From: Paenibacillus lactis
GTDB lineage: Bacteria > Bacillota > Bacilli > Paenibacillales > Paenibacillaceae
Length of the DNA stretch: 64,000 nt
NCBI RefSeq assembly: GCF_017873605.1
Contig: NZ_JAGGKI010000010.1
Span: forward strand, 124,001 to 188,000
Reading direction: 5' to 3'
Shown here: positions 30,879-39,997 of the stretch, one piece after another
Layout of the letters: each line of letters opens with the position of its first letter
How positions within the stretch are numbered: the stretch's first letter is position 1
Notes under the pieces: generated by a model
Told to the model about the DNA's origin: nothing
The model's database searches: none
Seen by the model: the letters and a program-made list of their open reading frames with translations, nothing else
Position numbers and translations under genes: made by a program

Positions 30879-31403
30879 TTATATCGTCCATCCGTCATGA
30901 GTATCCATGGTCGTCTCTTCGATCGGGACCGCTCCGTTCAAGCTGCCGCCGGTCTGAGCCCCCCGCTCCATCTGATAACCCATATCCAGCATGGAGCCGT
31001 CCAATTGACGCAGCTGCTGACTGACCTCCGCCATTTGCTGGAATATTTGCCTGTACTGGTAGGCTTCCGGGTAACCGCTTTGCTTGGCTGCATCAGCCAG
31101 CTGTTCAAATGCGGCCTTGTTCTCGCCAAGAACCTGGCGGTACTGCTCGGCCGCCCGGGCTTGAATGGCCTCCACGGCGTTCATCATGCCATGCAGAAGC
31201 ATGCGGCAATTGACAAGCTCCTGCCTAGCTGACTCGGAGGCTTCCGACGTAAGCCCCGATTGTGCGCTTTGAAGCGCAGTCTGAAGCTGCCCCAGCTGGC
31301 CCGCAATCGCCCCGACCTCCTCCATGCTGCCGCTCTGCTCCGCTGCCGCCAATTGGCCAGACAGCTGACTCAGTGTTCCTTGCAACTGTTGAATGCTGCT
31401 CAT
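30879..31403 (-). CDS. Gln-rich coiled-coil hypothetical protein, 174 aa
   Basis: ATG at 31403 has AAAGGAG 7 nt upstream; the longer frame from 31472 would place that site inside the gene. The protein is almost entirely helical: SIQQLQGTLSQLSGQLAAAE, then MMNAVEAIQARAAEQYRQVL, then IFQQMAEVSQQLRQLDGSML. It is rich in Gln, Ala and Leu, with heptad patterning. There is no signal peptide or TM segment, so it is probably cytosolic. The polar C-terminus (GAQTGGSLNGAVPIEETTMD) is likely disordered. It is divergent from the M15 peptidase gene. No function can be assigned. Confidence 0.65.
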   Translation of the reverse strand: MSSIQQLQGTLSQLSGQLAAAEQSGSMEEVGAIAGQLGQLQTALQSAQSGLTSEASESARQELVNCRMLLHGMMNAVEAIQARAAEQYRQVLGENKAAFEQLADAAKQSGYPEAYQYRQIFQQMAEVSQQLRQLDGSMLDMGYQMERGAQTGGSLNGAVPIEETTMDTHDGWTI

Positions 31404-31639
31404 TACGATTCTCCTTTCCCTGCCCCGGCTTTCCCGGCGACGATTTCGCCGCCATCGTTTTGGGACAAGCATTTTCCATCTTGTTGCTTAGCATGCGAAG
31501 AACCAGGGATTGCTATTCATTCCTGCTTATGGTCAGGAGTCCGGCGCTGTTGGAACCTGGGCCCGGTTGCCGATATAATAGATTGAGAGAAGATTGATCG
31601 TAAGTGATTCTTGTGAAAGTAGGTAGAAACGAAACTCCG

Positions 31640-32242
31640 ATGATTAAACGTAGAAGAAAGACCCTTGTCCTCCTGGCCGCCTTGCTGCTCGCCATATTTT
31701 ATATGCAGATGCAAACCGCTATTCCCGGCATCATCAACGACATGGATTTTGATCTTGGTAAAAAAGAAACGCCGGCGATCACCGGCCTACACCCTTATGT
31801 GTTGAAGCAAAAAAACGAGCTGGTCCGCCTCACCAAGCAGCGGGGCATCACGATCGTCATCACCGACGGATACCGGAGCCATGAAGAACAGACCCGGATC
31901 TACAATCAGGGCCGGACAACCGAGGGGGATATCGTTACGAACGCCAAAGCCGGCCAATCTCTCCACAACTACGGGCTCGCTATCGATTTTGCTTTGAGGC
32001 TCGAAGATGGAAGCGTCATCTGGGACATGGAATACGACGGTAACGGCAATGGCAAATCCGACTGGATGGAAGTGGTGGCCATCGCCAAAGAGCTCGGGTT
32101 CGAATGGGGCGGCGATTGGGACAAATTCCCTGACTATCCGCATTTGCAGATGGATTTCGGGCTGACGATCCGCGAACTTCAGCGCGGCAAGCTGCCGGAT
32201 GCGGATATCCATGAGTATTCGGAGGGAGCGAAATCGAAATAA
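31640..32242 (+). CDS. Membrane-anchored M15 D,L-peptidase (CwlK-like)
   Basis: The product has 200 residues. A Lys/Arg-rich N-terminus and one TM segment (MIKRRRKTLVLLAALLLAIF) anchor the enzyme outside. The zinc peptidase motifs SLHNYGLAIDFAL (SxHxxGxAxD) and FPDYPHLQM (HxQ/H type) are complete, and GYRSHEEQTRIYNQGRT is typical of the M15 group. B. subtilis CwlK, an L-Ala-D-Glu endopeptidase of the cell wall, is the nearest known type. GTG codons at 31604 and 31613 are in frame, but the added residues do not look like a signal peptide. ATG 31640 has a poor ribosome binding site, so the start is uncertain. Confidence 0.85.
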   Translation: MIKRRRKTLVLLAALLLAIFYMQMQTAIPGIINDMDFDLGKKETPAITGLHPYVLKQKNELVRLTKQRGITIVITDGYRSHEEQTRIYNQGRTTEGDIVTNAKAGQSLHNYGLAIDFALRLEDGSVIWDMEYDGNGNGKSDWMEVVAIAKELGFEWGGDWDKFPDYPHLQMDFGLTIRELQRGKLPDADIHEYSEGAKSK

Positions 32243-32310
32243 CGATTTGCCGTGAACGCACGGACCGGCCTGTTTTCCGAGAGGCAGTTTCCGAGAATAG
32301 AAACTATGAT

Positions 32311-32347
32311 AAGTCACATGCGCTAGTTTATGGCATGTGACTTTTTT
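32311..32347 (+). terminator. Rho-independent terminator of the M15 peptidase gene
   Basis: AAGTCACATGC and GCATGTGACTT form an 11-bp stem around an 11-nt loop and are followed by TTTTTT. It lies about 70 bp after the stop codon. Confidence 0.9.
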
Positions 32348-32380
32348 GTTGATCGGGTGTGAGGATTTTCCAAAATGACC

Positions 32381-32409
32381 TTGACATGCTCTGCACGTTT
32401 TGGTTATAT
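32381..32409 (+). promoter_or_regulatory. SigA promoter of the GntR/ABC operon
   Basis: TTGACA (32381-32386), 17 bp and TTATAT (32404-32409): a consensus -35 with ideal spacing. The -10 is embedded in the left arm of a large inverted repeat. The operon start codon is 50 bp downstream. Confidence 0.75.
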
Positions 32410-32433
32410 AGTCATATATATAAGCATATAACC
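32402..32433. promoter_or_regulatory. Operator of the GntR/ABC operon
   Basis: GGTTATAT and ATATAACC are perfect 8-bp inverted arms 16 bp apart; the centre is itself AT-symmetric (CATATATATAAG). The left arm contains the -10 element. Size and place fit a dimeric GntR/YtrA-type repressor that blocks its own promoter. Confidence 0.65.
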
Positions 32434-32459
32434 TTTACAGAAACATCAACGGCAAGGCG

Positions 32460-32855
32460 GTGATTCGAATTAGCAGCTCGGTATATCCGGATAACAAGCC
32501 CTTGTTCCTCCAGATCAAGGAGAAGATCGAAGATCAGATCGTGAACGACCAGCTGCTCGAAGGGGAGCAGGTGCCTTCCACGACGCAGCTGTCAAGCTTT
32601 TACAAAATCAATCACATTACGGTCTTGAAGGGGATCAACCTGCTCGTTGAATCCGGCCTCATTTTTAAAAAGCGGGGTGTCGGCATGTTTGTTGCGGAAG
32701 GGGCGAAGGAGCAGCTGCTTCGGACCCGGAAAAATGCATTTGCAGATGATTATGTGGTGCCTATGGTGCAGGAGGCCGACAAGCTCGGCCTGTCCACGGA
32801 AGATTTGTTTGAGATCATCACCCAAGTAAAGGAGCGTGACGCCCATGAATCTTGA
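32460..32855 (+). CDS. GntR-family regulator, YtrA subfamily
   Basis: The product has 131 residues: an N-terminal winged helix (KPLFLQIKEKIEDQIVNDQL, then GEQVPSTTQLSSFYKINHIT and VESGLIFKKRGVGMFV) with only a short C-terminal helical tail, as in the YtrA subfamily that controls linked ABC transporters. The start is GTG 32460; AAGGCGG is very near it, so the exact start is not certain. The gene overlaps the ATPase gene by 11 bases. It likely represses the operon through the 32-bp inverted repeat and responds to an unknown signal, often cell-envelope stress in this subfamily. Confidence 0.88.
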   Translation: MIRISSSVYPDNKPLFLQIKEKIEDQIVNDQLLEGEQVPSTTQLSSFYKINHITVLKGINLLVESGLIFKKRGVGMFVAEGAKEQLLRTRKNAFADDYVVPMVQEADKLGLSTEDLFEIITQVKERDAHES

Positions 32856-33723
32856 TATCGAATTCGACCGGGTCTCCATTCGCTACGGGGACGTCGAGGC
32901 CGTAAAGGATATGTCCTTCCGATTGGACGGCGGGAAAATCTACGGCCTGCTCGGACGGAACGGCGCAGGCAAAACCTCGCTGCTGTCCGTTCTGGCTTCG
33001 TTTCGCGAGCCGTCGTCAGGCACGGTGAAGGTAGGCGGCGAGCAGCCGTTTGAAAATGCAAAAATCATGCGGGAGGTCTCGTTCCTCTATGACATCGACT
33101 ACAAGGACGAGTCGGACAAAGTCAAAGCGGCGATCGAGACGGTGGCCGGGTATAGGCCCCGATTCGATACGGAATATGCCCTTAGGCTTGCCCGTAATTT
33201 CAACCTGCCGCTGGATAAACCGCTTAAGGAGCTCTCGAAAGGCATGCAGTCGGCTTTCAACGTTACGATCGGGCTTGCCAGCCGCTCGCCGGTAACGATT
33301 CTGGACGAGGTGTACCTGGGCATGGATGCACCCACCCGGGAAATTTTCTACCGGGAGCTCCTTGAGGATCAGGAGCGGCACCCGCGGACGTTCATCCTGT
33401 CCACGCATCTCGTGTCGGAGATGGATTATTTGTTCGAGGAGGTCATTATCATCCATAAAGGCCGGTTCGTCCTCCAAGACGATTACGAATCGTTAACCTC
33501 CCGCGGCGTTTCGATTACGGGACCAGCGCAGAAGGTGGACGAATTCACGCCGGGACTGAAGGTGCTGAATGTTCAACAGCTGGGCTCCACCAAATCGGCC
33601 ATCGTCTACGGAGAGCTGAGCGAGGAATCCAAGCATGCAGCTAGACGTGCGGGACTTGAGCTGGGTCCGATCTCGCTGCAGGACTTGTTTATCCATATCA
33701 CAGGGGAGGAGCAGGGAACATGA
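32845..33723 (+). CDS. ABC transporter ATP-binding protein
   Basis: The product has 292 residues. Walker A is GLLGRNGAGKTSLL (about 33-46). The signature is KELSKGMQSAFNV, a less usual form of LSGGQ; Walker B is PVTILDEVYLGMD, and the switch His lies in FILSTHLVSEMD. The C-terminal extension is typical of YtrB/YhcH-like ATPases. ATG 32845 has AAAGGAG 10 nt upstream, inside the gntR gene; GTG 32836 is an alternative. It overlaps both neighbours, so the three genes are translationally coupled. Together with the permease it forms an ABC-2-type exporter or lipid/antibiotic-defence system of unknown cargo. Confidence 0.9.
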   Translation: MNLDIEFDRVSIRYGDVEAVKDMSFRLDGGKIYGLLGRNGAGKTSLLSVLASFREPSSGTVKVGGEQPFENAKIMREVSFLYDIDYKDESDKVKAAIETVAGYRPRFDTEYALRLARNFNLPLDKPLKELSKGMQSAFNVTIGLASRSPVTILDEVYLGMDAPTREIFYRELLEDQERHPRTFILSTHLVSEMDYLFEEVIIIHKGRFVLQDDYESLTSRGVSITGPAQKVDEFTPGLKVLNVQQLGSTKSAIVYGELSEESKHAARRAGLELGPISLQDLFIHITGEEQGT

Positions 33724-34433
33724 AACAACCAACGTCAGCCGCTTCGAGAATAATGATGGAGATGTTTTGGCACCAAGGCTCATGGGCCATAGGATATCTG
33801 GTTATCGTGTTCCTCCTTAACCTCGCGCTTGGGATTACCGGCAGCAGCAGCAACATCGGCCAGGACGATTTCTTCTCCATCATCTACCGCTCGACCAAGG
33901 GCTTCATGCTGGTCATCGGCATTATATCCTCCTTCGGCTTCCTGAGCTTCTATGTGCGCCACGGCTTTACCAGAAGGGACTTTTTTAAAGGAGCCGCCTT
34001 GGCCGCCCTGCTGCTGTCCATTGCCTTTCCGCTCGTCGTCGGCCCCGTCAGCCTGCTGCTCTCGGCGATGAACTTCTCGGACACCGGGAACTCTCCGGTA
34101 CTGCAGGCATTCGAGCACAACTGGTTCCTTGCCCTGGCGTCCTTTGGCATCCAAATCTTCGTTTACTACCTGATGGGATGGATGATCGGCTCCGGCTTCT
34201 ACCGGCACGACTGGATTCGAGGTTTAGGCTTCATCGCCATAGCGATCGTCCTTGTCGGCTTCATGGATGCGCTGTGGCAATTCGAACTGGCCTCGCTATG
34301 GGATCGCTGGATGCCTGCCTTCACCCTTGACGTGCCGCTGTACGCTTCGCTTGCCGGGTCGGCCGTCATCATGGTTCTTGGGCTGGTGTTGATCCGCTTG
34401 TTGACACGCAAAGTGACGATTAAGCTGAGATAA
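33720..34433 (+). CDS. ABC-2-type transporter permease
   Basis: The product has 237 residues with six hydrophobic segments (starting near 23, 61, 89, 135, 160 and 205). It lacks an EAA loop, as expected for exporter-type permeases. The start overlaps the ATPase stop by four bases (ATGA). It is the membrane partner of the ATPase above. The cargo cannot be read from the sequence. Confidence 0.82.
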   Translation: MKQPTSAASRIMMEMFWHQGSWAIGYLVIVFLLNLALGITGSSSNIGQDDFFSIIYRSTKGFMLVIGIISSFGFLSFYVRHGFTRRDFFKGAALAALLLSIAFPLVVGPVSLLLSAMNFSDTGNSPVLQAFEHNWFLALASFGIQIFVYYLMGWMIGSGFYRHDWIRGLGFIAIAIVLVGFMDALWQFELASLWDRWMPAFTLDVPLYASLAGSAVIMVLGLVLIRLLTRKVTIKLR

Positions 34434-34475
34434 GCTAGTATTGAACCCCACCTAAGAGCTTAGTCGTTTATCGCA

Positions 34476-34535
34476 AAAAAGCACGGCCGGCTCCCGCAGA
34501 CTTTAAATATCTGCGCGGAGCCGGCCGTGCTTTTT
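34476..34535. terminator. Bidirectional terminator
   Basis: A very long stem (AAAAAGCACGGCCGGCTCC with GGAGCCGGCCGTGCTTTTT, plus inner GCAGA/TCTGC) lies between the convergent ABC exporter operon and the sugar ABC operon. A and T runs flank both sides. Confidence 0.93.
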
Positions 34536-34555
34536 GTATATTCGCCAAAATGCAA

Positions 34556-35722
34556 TTACGAGGCGCTGCTCTTCTTCTTGTTATAAATATCGAAAGCGAC
34601 GGCTGCCAGAAGGACAAGGCCCTTGATGCCCTGCTGCCAGTCGATGCCGAGTCCGACGAGGGACATGCCGTTATTCAGGACACCCATGACGAGGCCGCCG
34701 ATGATTGCGCCGAACACCGTACCGATACCGCCTGTGGCGGATGCACCGCCGATAAAGCTTGCCGCAATGGCGTCCAGCTCAAAGTTCGTACCTGCCCGAG
34801 GCGTTGCCGCGTTCAGACGGGCGGCAAACATCAGGCCGGAAATGGCCGCCATGACGCCCATATTGACGAACACCCAGAATGTTACCTTCTTCGTCTTCAC
34901 GCCGGACAGCGCAGCGGCCTTCTCATTGCCGCCAAGCGCATAAATATGGCGTCCCATCACGGTTTTGTTCATCACGAAGGAATAGATGATGATGAGCACA
35001 AGCAGCAGAATCAGAATATTCGGCAGGCCGGCGTAGCTTGCCAGCATAAACGTAAAGGCATTAATAACGGCTGCCATCAGGAAGAGCTTAAGCAGGAACA
35101 GGCCGCCTGGAAGCACGTCGAAGTTATACTTTTTCTGGGATTTACGGTCTCTCAGCTCATTGATGACATAAATCACCGTAAACGCGATGCCGACGAGAAT
35201 CGCAACCAGATTGGTGCCGGTGTTGCCGAAATCCGGAACGAAGCCCGAGCTGAGCTTCTGAAATCCGCCCGGAAACGGCGAGATCGATTGCCCATCCAGG
35301 ACGATCATGGTAAGGCCCCGGAACAGCAGCATACCGGCAAGGGTTACGATAAAGGCCGGGATTCTCACATACGCCACCCAGAAGCCCTGCCAGGCGCCGA
35401 TCAATCCCCCGACGATCAAGGAGGCGATGACGGCGATCACCGGATGCAGCTGCATATCGACCATCATCACGGCTGCGACAGCACCAACGAAAGCCGCCAC
35501 CGAGCCGACGGACAAGTCAATATGTCCCGTAATGATGACCAGCACCATCCCAATGGCCAGGATGAGAATGTAGCTGTTTTGCAGGATCAGGTTCGTAATA
35601 TTGATCGGCTCAAGCAGCAGCCCGCCCGTAATGATCTGGAAGAAGATCATAATCAGGACCAAGGCGATGATCATTCCGTACTGCCGAATATTGTTTTTGA
35701 ATAATTTCATGAGCGTTTCCAT
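34556..35722 (-). CDS. Monosaccharide ABC transporter permease (GguB/XylH type)
   Basis: The product has 388 residues with about ten TM segments. The family motif GHIDLSVGSVAAFVGAVAAV lies near residue 66, and NIRQYGMIIALVLIM opens the first helix. The C-terminal AIAASFIGGASATGGIGTVF and GAIIGGLVMGVLNNGMSLVG are conserved in GguB/MmsB-type CUT2 permeases. Length near 390 (longer than RbsC) fits this subgroup. It is encoded 2 bp after the ATPase gene. It moves a pentose or hexose (xylose, arabinose, glucose or galactose) delivered by the ChvE-type binding protein. Confidence 0.93.
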   Translation of the reverse strand: METLMKLFKNNIRQYGMIIALVLIMIFFQIITGGLLLEPINITNLILQNSYILILAIGMVLVIITGHIDLSVGSVAAFVGAVAAVMMVDMQLHPVIAVIASLIVGGLIGAWQGFWVAYVRIPAFIVTLAGMLLFRGLTMIVLDGQSISPFPGGFQKLSSGFVPDFGNTGTNLVAILVGIAFTVIYVINELRDRKSQKKYNFDVLPGGLFLLKLFLMAAVINAFTFMLASYAGLPNILILLLVLIIIYSFVMNKTVMGRHIYALGGNEKAAALSGVKTKKVTFWVFVNMGVMAAISGLMFAARLNAATPRAGTNFELDAIAASFIGGASATGGIGTVFGAIIGGLVMGVLNNGMSLVGLGIDWQQGIKGLVLLAAVAFDIYNKKKSSAS

Positions 35723-35724
35723 GC

Positions 35725-37257
35725 TTAAGCCCCTCCGTTCTTGGTCATATATCTCATCAGCGTTTCCTGCGAAGCCTCTTCCTTGCTCACTTCACCGGTG
35801 ATCCGGCCGGCATTCATGACATAGATCCGGTCGCAAATGCCGAGGATTTCCGGCAGCTCGGAGGAAATGACCAGCACCCCTTTGCCTTCGTCCGCAAGCT
35901 GATTGATAATCGAGTAAATCTCGAACTTGGCTCCCACATCGATGCCGCGGGTCGGCTCATCGAGGATGAGGATGTCCGGCTCGGAATAGATCCATTTGCT
36001 CAAGACTACTTTCTGCTGGTTGCCTCCGCTCAGATTGCCGGTCTTTTGCAAGATGTTCGGCGTCTTGATCTTCAGCTTCCTGCGCATCTCCTCGGCAACG
36101 AGGATTTCCTCCCTTTCATCGATCACCATGTTCCTCGCCAGCTTCGGCAGCCCCGTAAGGGAGATATTCCGCTTAATGTCATCGATCAGAATCAGGCCGT
36201 AATCCTTCCGGTCCTCCGTCACATAGGCAAAGCCGTTCGCAATCGCCTCGGTCACCGTCCGGTTCTGAATGACCTGCCCGTTCTTATACAGCTCGCCGCT
36301 GATATTCCGGCCGTATGCCCTGCCGAACACGCTCATCGCAAGCTCGGTCCGGCCCGATCCCATCAGTCCGGCAATGCCGACGATTTCCCCTCTTCGAATA
36401 TGGAGGTTCGCGCCATCAATCACCTTGCGGTCCGCCTGCAGCTCGTGATATACCGTCCAATCCTTGATCTCCAGGATGACTTCACCGACCTTCGGAGTAC
36501 GCTCCGGATAACGGCTCGTCAAATCCCGTCCGACCATCCCGCGGATGATGCGGTCCTCATTGACCTCTTTGCCGTGCATATCCAGCGTTTCGATGGTTTT
36601 GCCGTCCCGCAAAATCGTAATGGAATCCGACACCTTGGAAACCTCGTTCAGCTTATGGGAGATCAGAATGCATGAGATGCCCTGCTTCTTGAATTCCAGC
36701 ATCAGCTGCAGCAGGTTCTCGCTGTCATCCTCGTTCAAGGCTGCCGTCGGTTCATCCAAAATCAACAGCTTTACCTTCTTCGAGAGCGCTTTCGCAATTT
36801 CGACCAGCTGCTGCTTGCCGACCCCGATGGTGCCCACTGGCGTGTTCGGATTTTCCGTAAGCCCGACCTTGCCCAGCAGCTCCTTCGCTCCGCGGATCGT
36901 CTCGTTCCAGTCCACGATGCCTTTGTGGGCGCGCTCATTGCCGAGATAAATATTCTCCGCAATCGACAAGTAAGGAATCAGCGCCAGCTCCTGGTGGATG
37001 ATGACGATGCCGAGGTCCTCGCTGTCCTTAATGCTTTTGAATTCGCATACCTTCCCCTTGAACAAAATATCACCATCATAAGTACCGTGCGGATACACGC
37101 CGCTCAGCACCTTCATCAGCGTAGATTTGCCGGCGCCGTTCTCCCCGCACAAGGAATGGATTTCGCCTTCGCGAATCTTCAGATTCACGCTATCCAGCGC
37201 CTTCACGCCTGGGAACGCTTTCGTTATGTTCCGCATTTCAAGAATGTATTCCGACAT
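35725..37257 (-). CDS. Monosaccharide ABC transporter ATPase (GguA/XylG type)
   Basis: The product has 510 residues with two fused ATPase domains. Domain 1: Walker [15 protein letters not shown], signature [13 protein letters not shown], Walker [14 protein letters not shown]. Domain 2: degenerate Walker [15 protein letters not shown], signature [14 protein letters not shown], Walker [17 protein letters not shown]. This fits CUT2 sugar importers. It matches the GguA/MmsA branch, with length 510. The gene lies between the binding-protein gene (45 bp upstream) and the permease gene (2 bp downstream). Confidence 0.95.
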   Translation of the reverse strand: MSEYILEMRNITKAFPGVKALDSVNLKIREGEIHSLCGENGAGKSTLMKVLSGVYPHGTYDGDILFKGKVCEFKSIKDSEDLGIVIIHQELALIPYLSIAENIYLGNERAHKGIVDWNETIRGAKELLGKVGLTENPNTPVGTIGVGKQQLVEIAKALSKKVKLLILDEPTAALNEDDSENLLQLMLEFKKQGISCILISHKLNEVSKVSDSITILRDGKTIETLDMHGKEVNEDRIIRGMVGRDLTSRYPERTPKVGEVILEIKDWTVYHELQADRKVIDGANLHIRRGEIVGIAGLMGSGRTELAMSVFGRAYGRNISGELYKNGQVIQNRTVTEAIANGFAYVTEDRKDYGLILIDDIKRNISLTGLPKLARNMVIDEREEILVAEEMRRKLKIKTPNILQKTGNLSGGNQQKVVLSKWIYSEPDILILDEPTRGIDVGAKFEIYSIINQLADEGKGVLVISSELPEILGICDRIYVMNAGRITGEVSKEEASQETLMRYMTKNGGA

Positions 37258-37302
37258 TCGGGCTGCACCTTCCCTTCTGTTTCGTATCCATAAGGCCGTT
37301 AT

Positions 37303-38388
37303 TTACTTCAAACCGATTTCTTCCTTCGTGTAGTAGCCCGTATCCACAAGCTCCTTCTCGACATTGCTAGCGTCCACTGACACCGGTGGAAGGAGGTATG
37401 CCGGCACGACCTTGACTCCGTTATCGTAGGACTCGGTATCGTTCACCTCGGCCTCTTCACCTTTTATTACGCTTTCGGCCATCTTTACTGCCTGTTCCGC
37501 CAGCTGGCGCGTATCCTTGAACACCGTCTGCGTCTGCTCGCCGGCCACGATCGATTTGATCGAAGCAAGCTCCCCGTCCTGCCCCGTAATAATCGGCAGC
37601 GGCTTATCCGGCGTACCGTACCCTACACCCTTGAGCGAGGAGATGATCCCGATGCTGATGCCGTCATAAGGGGAAAGGACCGCATCCAAATGAGCGTTCG
37701 AATAATTCGCACTGATCAGATTATCCATCCGGGACTGGGCCAGCGCGCCGTCCCAACGGAGTGTCGCGATCTGCGCCATGGTCGTCTGCTTGCTGCGCAC
37801 CACGAGCTTGCCGGAATCGATATACGGCTTCAGCACCGACATCGCCCCGTCATAGAAGAAGTACGCATTGTTATCGTCCGGCGAGCCGCCGAACAGCTCG
37901 ATATTGAACGGCCCCTTTCCTTCCTTCAAGCCGAGCTTTTCTTCGATATAGGAAGCCTGCAGCACCCCGACCTTGAAGTTGTCGAAGGTCGCGTAGTAGC
38001 TCAAATGCTCGGTATTGCGGATCAGACGGTCATACGCGATGACCTTGATCCCTTGATCATGGGCCTTCTTGATAACATCCGTCAGCGTATTGCCGTCGAT
38101 CGATGCAATCACGATGACATCCACGCCCTTGGTGATCATGTTCTCGATCTGGGCGATCTGGTTCTCAATCACGTCCTCCGCAAACTGAAGATCGGTCTTA
38201 TAGCCTTTTTCCTGAAACAGCCGCTCCATGTTTTTACCGTCGGCCACCCAGCGCTCCGATGACTTGGTTGGCATCGCAAGCCCGACATAGCCTTTATTCG
38301 CATCGCCGGCATCCGTTTCGGCCAGGTTACAGGCCGTCAGGGCAACCAGCATGACCGCAATAAGAACACCCAGCATTCCTCTCTTCAT
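37303..38388 (-). CDS. ChvE-type sugar-binding lipoprotein
   Basis: The product has 361 residues. Lipobox LTAC (Cys20). The periplasmic-binding-protein fold starts at [40 protein letters not shown] and [20 protein letters not shown] are diagnostic of the ChvE/XylF group, which binds xylose, glucose, arabinose or galactose. The C-terminal [20 protein letters not shown] is also characteristic. GAAAGGGG precedes the ATG. It is first in the sugar ABC operon. A cre-like site lies 30-44 bp upstream, so catabolite repression is likely, and the adjacent two-component system probably induces it. Confidence 0.94.
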   Translation of the reverse strand: MKRGMLGVLIAVMLVALTACNLAETDAGDANKGYVGLAMPTKSSERWVADGKNMERLFQEKGYKTDLQFAEDVIENQIAQIENMITKGVDVIVIASIDGNTLTDVIKKAHDQGIKVIAYDRLIRNTEHLSYYATFDNFKVGVLQASYIEEKLGLKEGKGPFNIELFGGSPDDNNAYFFYDGAMSVLKPYIDSGKLVVRSKQTTMAQIATLRWDGALAQSRMDNLISANYSNAHLDAVLSPYDGISIGIISSLKGVGYGTPDKPLPIITGQDGELASIKSIVAGEQTQTVFKDTRQLAEQAVKMAESVIKGEEAEVNDTESYDNGVKVVPAYLLPPVSVDASNVEKELVDTGYYTKEEIGLK

Positions 38389-38417
38389 CGGTTGTTCCCC
38401 TTTCCGAAAAGTTGGAT

Positions 38418-38432
38418 CGAGAGCGCTTACAT
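38418..38432. promoter_or_regulatory. cre-like CcpA site upstream of the sugar ABC operon
   Basis: On the minus strand ATGTAAGCGCTCTCG matches WTGNAANCGNWNNCW at every defined position but the last. It lies 30-44 bp before the start codon of the ChvE-type gene. Confidence 0.6.
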
Positions 38433-38554
38433 CCTAACCATCCGTAAAAGCCTCTCTGTATGAATCAGCATACACCCGCGGATGGAAAGGGTCTTTCGAC
38501 AGATACAACCTTTTTTATAATTTTCATACTTTTGTGGCCTGATTGGATGGTTAA

Positions 38555-38602
38555 ATGAATGGATGGATGAATGAATGGATGGATGAATGAATGGATGGAT
38601 GA
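38555..38602. repeat. 16-bp tandem repeat, three perfect copies, in a tetranucleotide-like tract
   Basis: ATGAATGGATGGATGA occurs three times in direct succession (38555, 38571, 38587). Degenerate GATG/AATG tetranucleotides continue to about 38650. A minus-strand frame runs through it and encodes Ile-His-Pro/Ser repeats, but it has no ribosome binding site and is judged spurious. Confidence 0.95.
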
Positions 38603-38703
38603 ATCGATGAATGGATGAACGAGTGAGTGGATGAATGGAGGAGTGTGAATGGTAAACCTTCACCGGCTTCCCGGAATCGATCCCAGCGATGAATCCCGAA
38701 AAG

Positions 38704-38746
38704 AAAAAGTCCCTGCTTCGTTGGGAGCTCCAACCAAACAGGGACT
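38704..38746 (-). terminator. Rho-independent terminator of the YesN-type regulator gene
   Basis: AGTCCCTG and CAGGGACT pair, with an inner TTGG-GAGCT-CCAA stem. Five T follow on the minus strand. It begins 16 bp after the stop codon of the response regulator gene. Confidence 0.85.
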
Positions 38747-38761
38747 GCTTGTTAATATACG

Positions 38762-39997
38762 TCAACCGCCCTTCTCTTCCTGAAAAGCGAGGCCCTTGCG
38801 ATAGCCGTTCGGCGATACGCCCATCACCTTCTTGAATGCTGTGCTGAAGTAGTGCTGGCTGTCATAGCCGGTCCGCTCCGCGATTTCAAGAATAGACAGA
38901 TCGGTGCCATTCAGAAGCTGGATCGCCTTCCGGATGCGGGTCTGGGTGATGAAGACGACAAACGACGTGCCCAGCTCCTTCTTGAGGGTACGGCTGAGGT
39001 AAACCGGCGAGACCTGCAGCGCCGCAGCCAAAGACTCCAGCGTCAGCTCCGGATCGGCATACTGCTCCTGAATCAGCTGCCTGGCCCGGCGAACCAGCGG
39101 AGACAGCTGGGCGTCACGGAGCACCGCCTCCCGGCAGGCTTCGTACGCGGCCGATATTCCTCCACTGTCGTCCCGTACCGGCTCGACATGCATTTGGATC
39201 GAAAGCTTCAAGTATTTCTGAACCGCCTGCTCGGCATCCGCACACGTCTTCGCGGGGATTTCATCCCACAGCAGCATGCCGATATGGCCCGTTCGGTCGC
39301 GGAACAGCACATGGGCAGCCGGCTGCAGCAGCTCGCCGATCATGTTCTCGATGGCGAACAGATACAGCTGCCGGTCGCTCTCCTTCATGAGCGGCTGGGG
39401 AACGGTCAGCTCGGGCCATCTCGCGATGCCTGCCTGAACGGGCAGCTTTGGCGGCAGGCCGAGGAATTCCAGCTGCTCCACGGCTTCAGACTCTTCAAGC
39501 TGTCCGTCAATCCATTCTTGGCAGAAGCGCTCGCGAAGGAGCGGGATATTCTTCTCGATCTGTTCCGATGCCTTCTTCAAATAGTTGCTCTGAATATGGC
39601 GCTCATCCAGCTCTTCCCTTACGCTGCGCAGCACCGATACGAGATGCTCCGCATTCACCGGCTTCAAAATATAATCCTTTACGCCAAGCCGGATCGCTTC
39701 CTGCGCATATGCGAACTCGTCATGGCCCGTGATGATCACGAAACGGCAATCAGGGCGTTCTTCCCTCAGCCTCTTCATCAGCGCGATGCCGTCCATGAAC
39801 GGCATGTTCATATCCACAAGCGCGATATCGATAACGCGGCTGAGCGCAAGCTCAAGCGCCTCTTCGCCGTCTTCCGCTTCGGCTGCCACTTCCATGCCGA
39901 GCGCAGCCCAATCCACCGCATCCCGAATCCCCTCGCGGATGATCGGCTCATCATCGGCGATCAGCACTTGGTAAAGCACCTGGTTAGCCTTATTCAT
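38762..39997 (-). CDS. YesN-type response regulator with AraC DNA-binding domain
   Basis: The product has 411 residues. The receiver (about 9-130) has DDEP, phospho-acceptor Asp62 in LVDMNMPFMDG, and Lys in DYILKPVNAEHL. A central linker region has no clear motif. The C-terminal AraC pair of HTH motifs reads LTLESLAAALQVSPVYLSRT and LSILEIAERTGYDSQHYFST, ending in MGVSPNGYRKG. It overlaps the kinase gene by four bases. It most likely activates the ChvE-type ABC operon encoded directly downstream when the linked kinase senses the sugar. Confidence 0.94.
   Translation of the reverse strand: MNKANQVLYQVLIADDEPIIREGIRDAVDWAALGMEVAAEAEDGEEALELALSRVIDIALVDMNMPFMDGIALMKRLREERPDCRFVIITGHDEFAYAQEAIRLGVKDYILKPVNAEHLVSVLRSVREELDERHIQSNYLKKASEQIEKNIPLLRERFCQEWIDGQLEESEAVEQLEFLGLPPKLPVQAGIARWPELTVPQPLMKESDRQLYLFAIENMIGELLQPAAHVLFRDRTGHIGMLLWDEIPAKTCADAEQAVQKYLKLSIQMHVEPVRDDSGGISAAYEACREAVLRDAQLSPLVRRARQLIQEQYADPELTLESLAAALQVSPVYLSRTLKKELGTSFVVFITQTRIRKAIQLLNGTDLSILEIAERTGYDSQHYFSTAFKKVMGVSPNGYRKGLAFQEEKGG

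Noticed and set aside
34550-35704. Plus-strand 384-residue frame
   Set aside because: Antisense shadow of the clear sugar permease gene; composition rich in His, Asp and Gln, as expected for an antisense frame of a TM gene.
38427-38765. Minus-strand 112-residue frame with Ile-His-Pro/Ser repeats
   Set aside because: Produced by the tetranucleotide-like repeat; no ribosome binding site, and it spans the terminator of the YesN-type gene.
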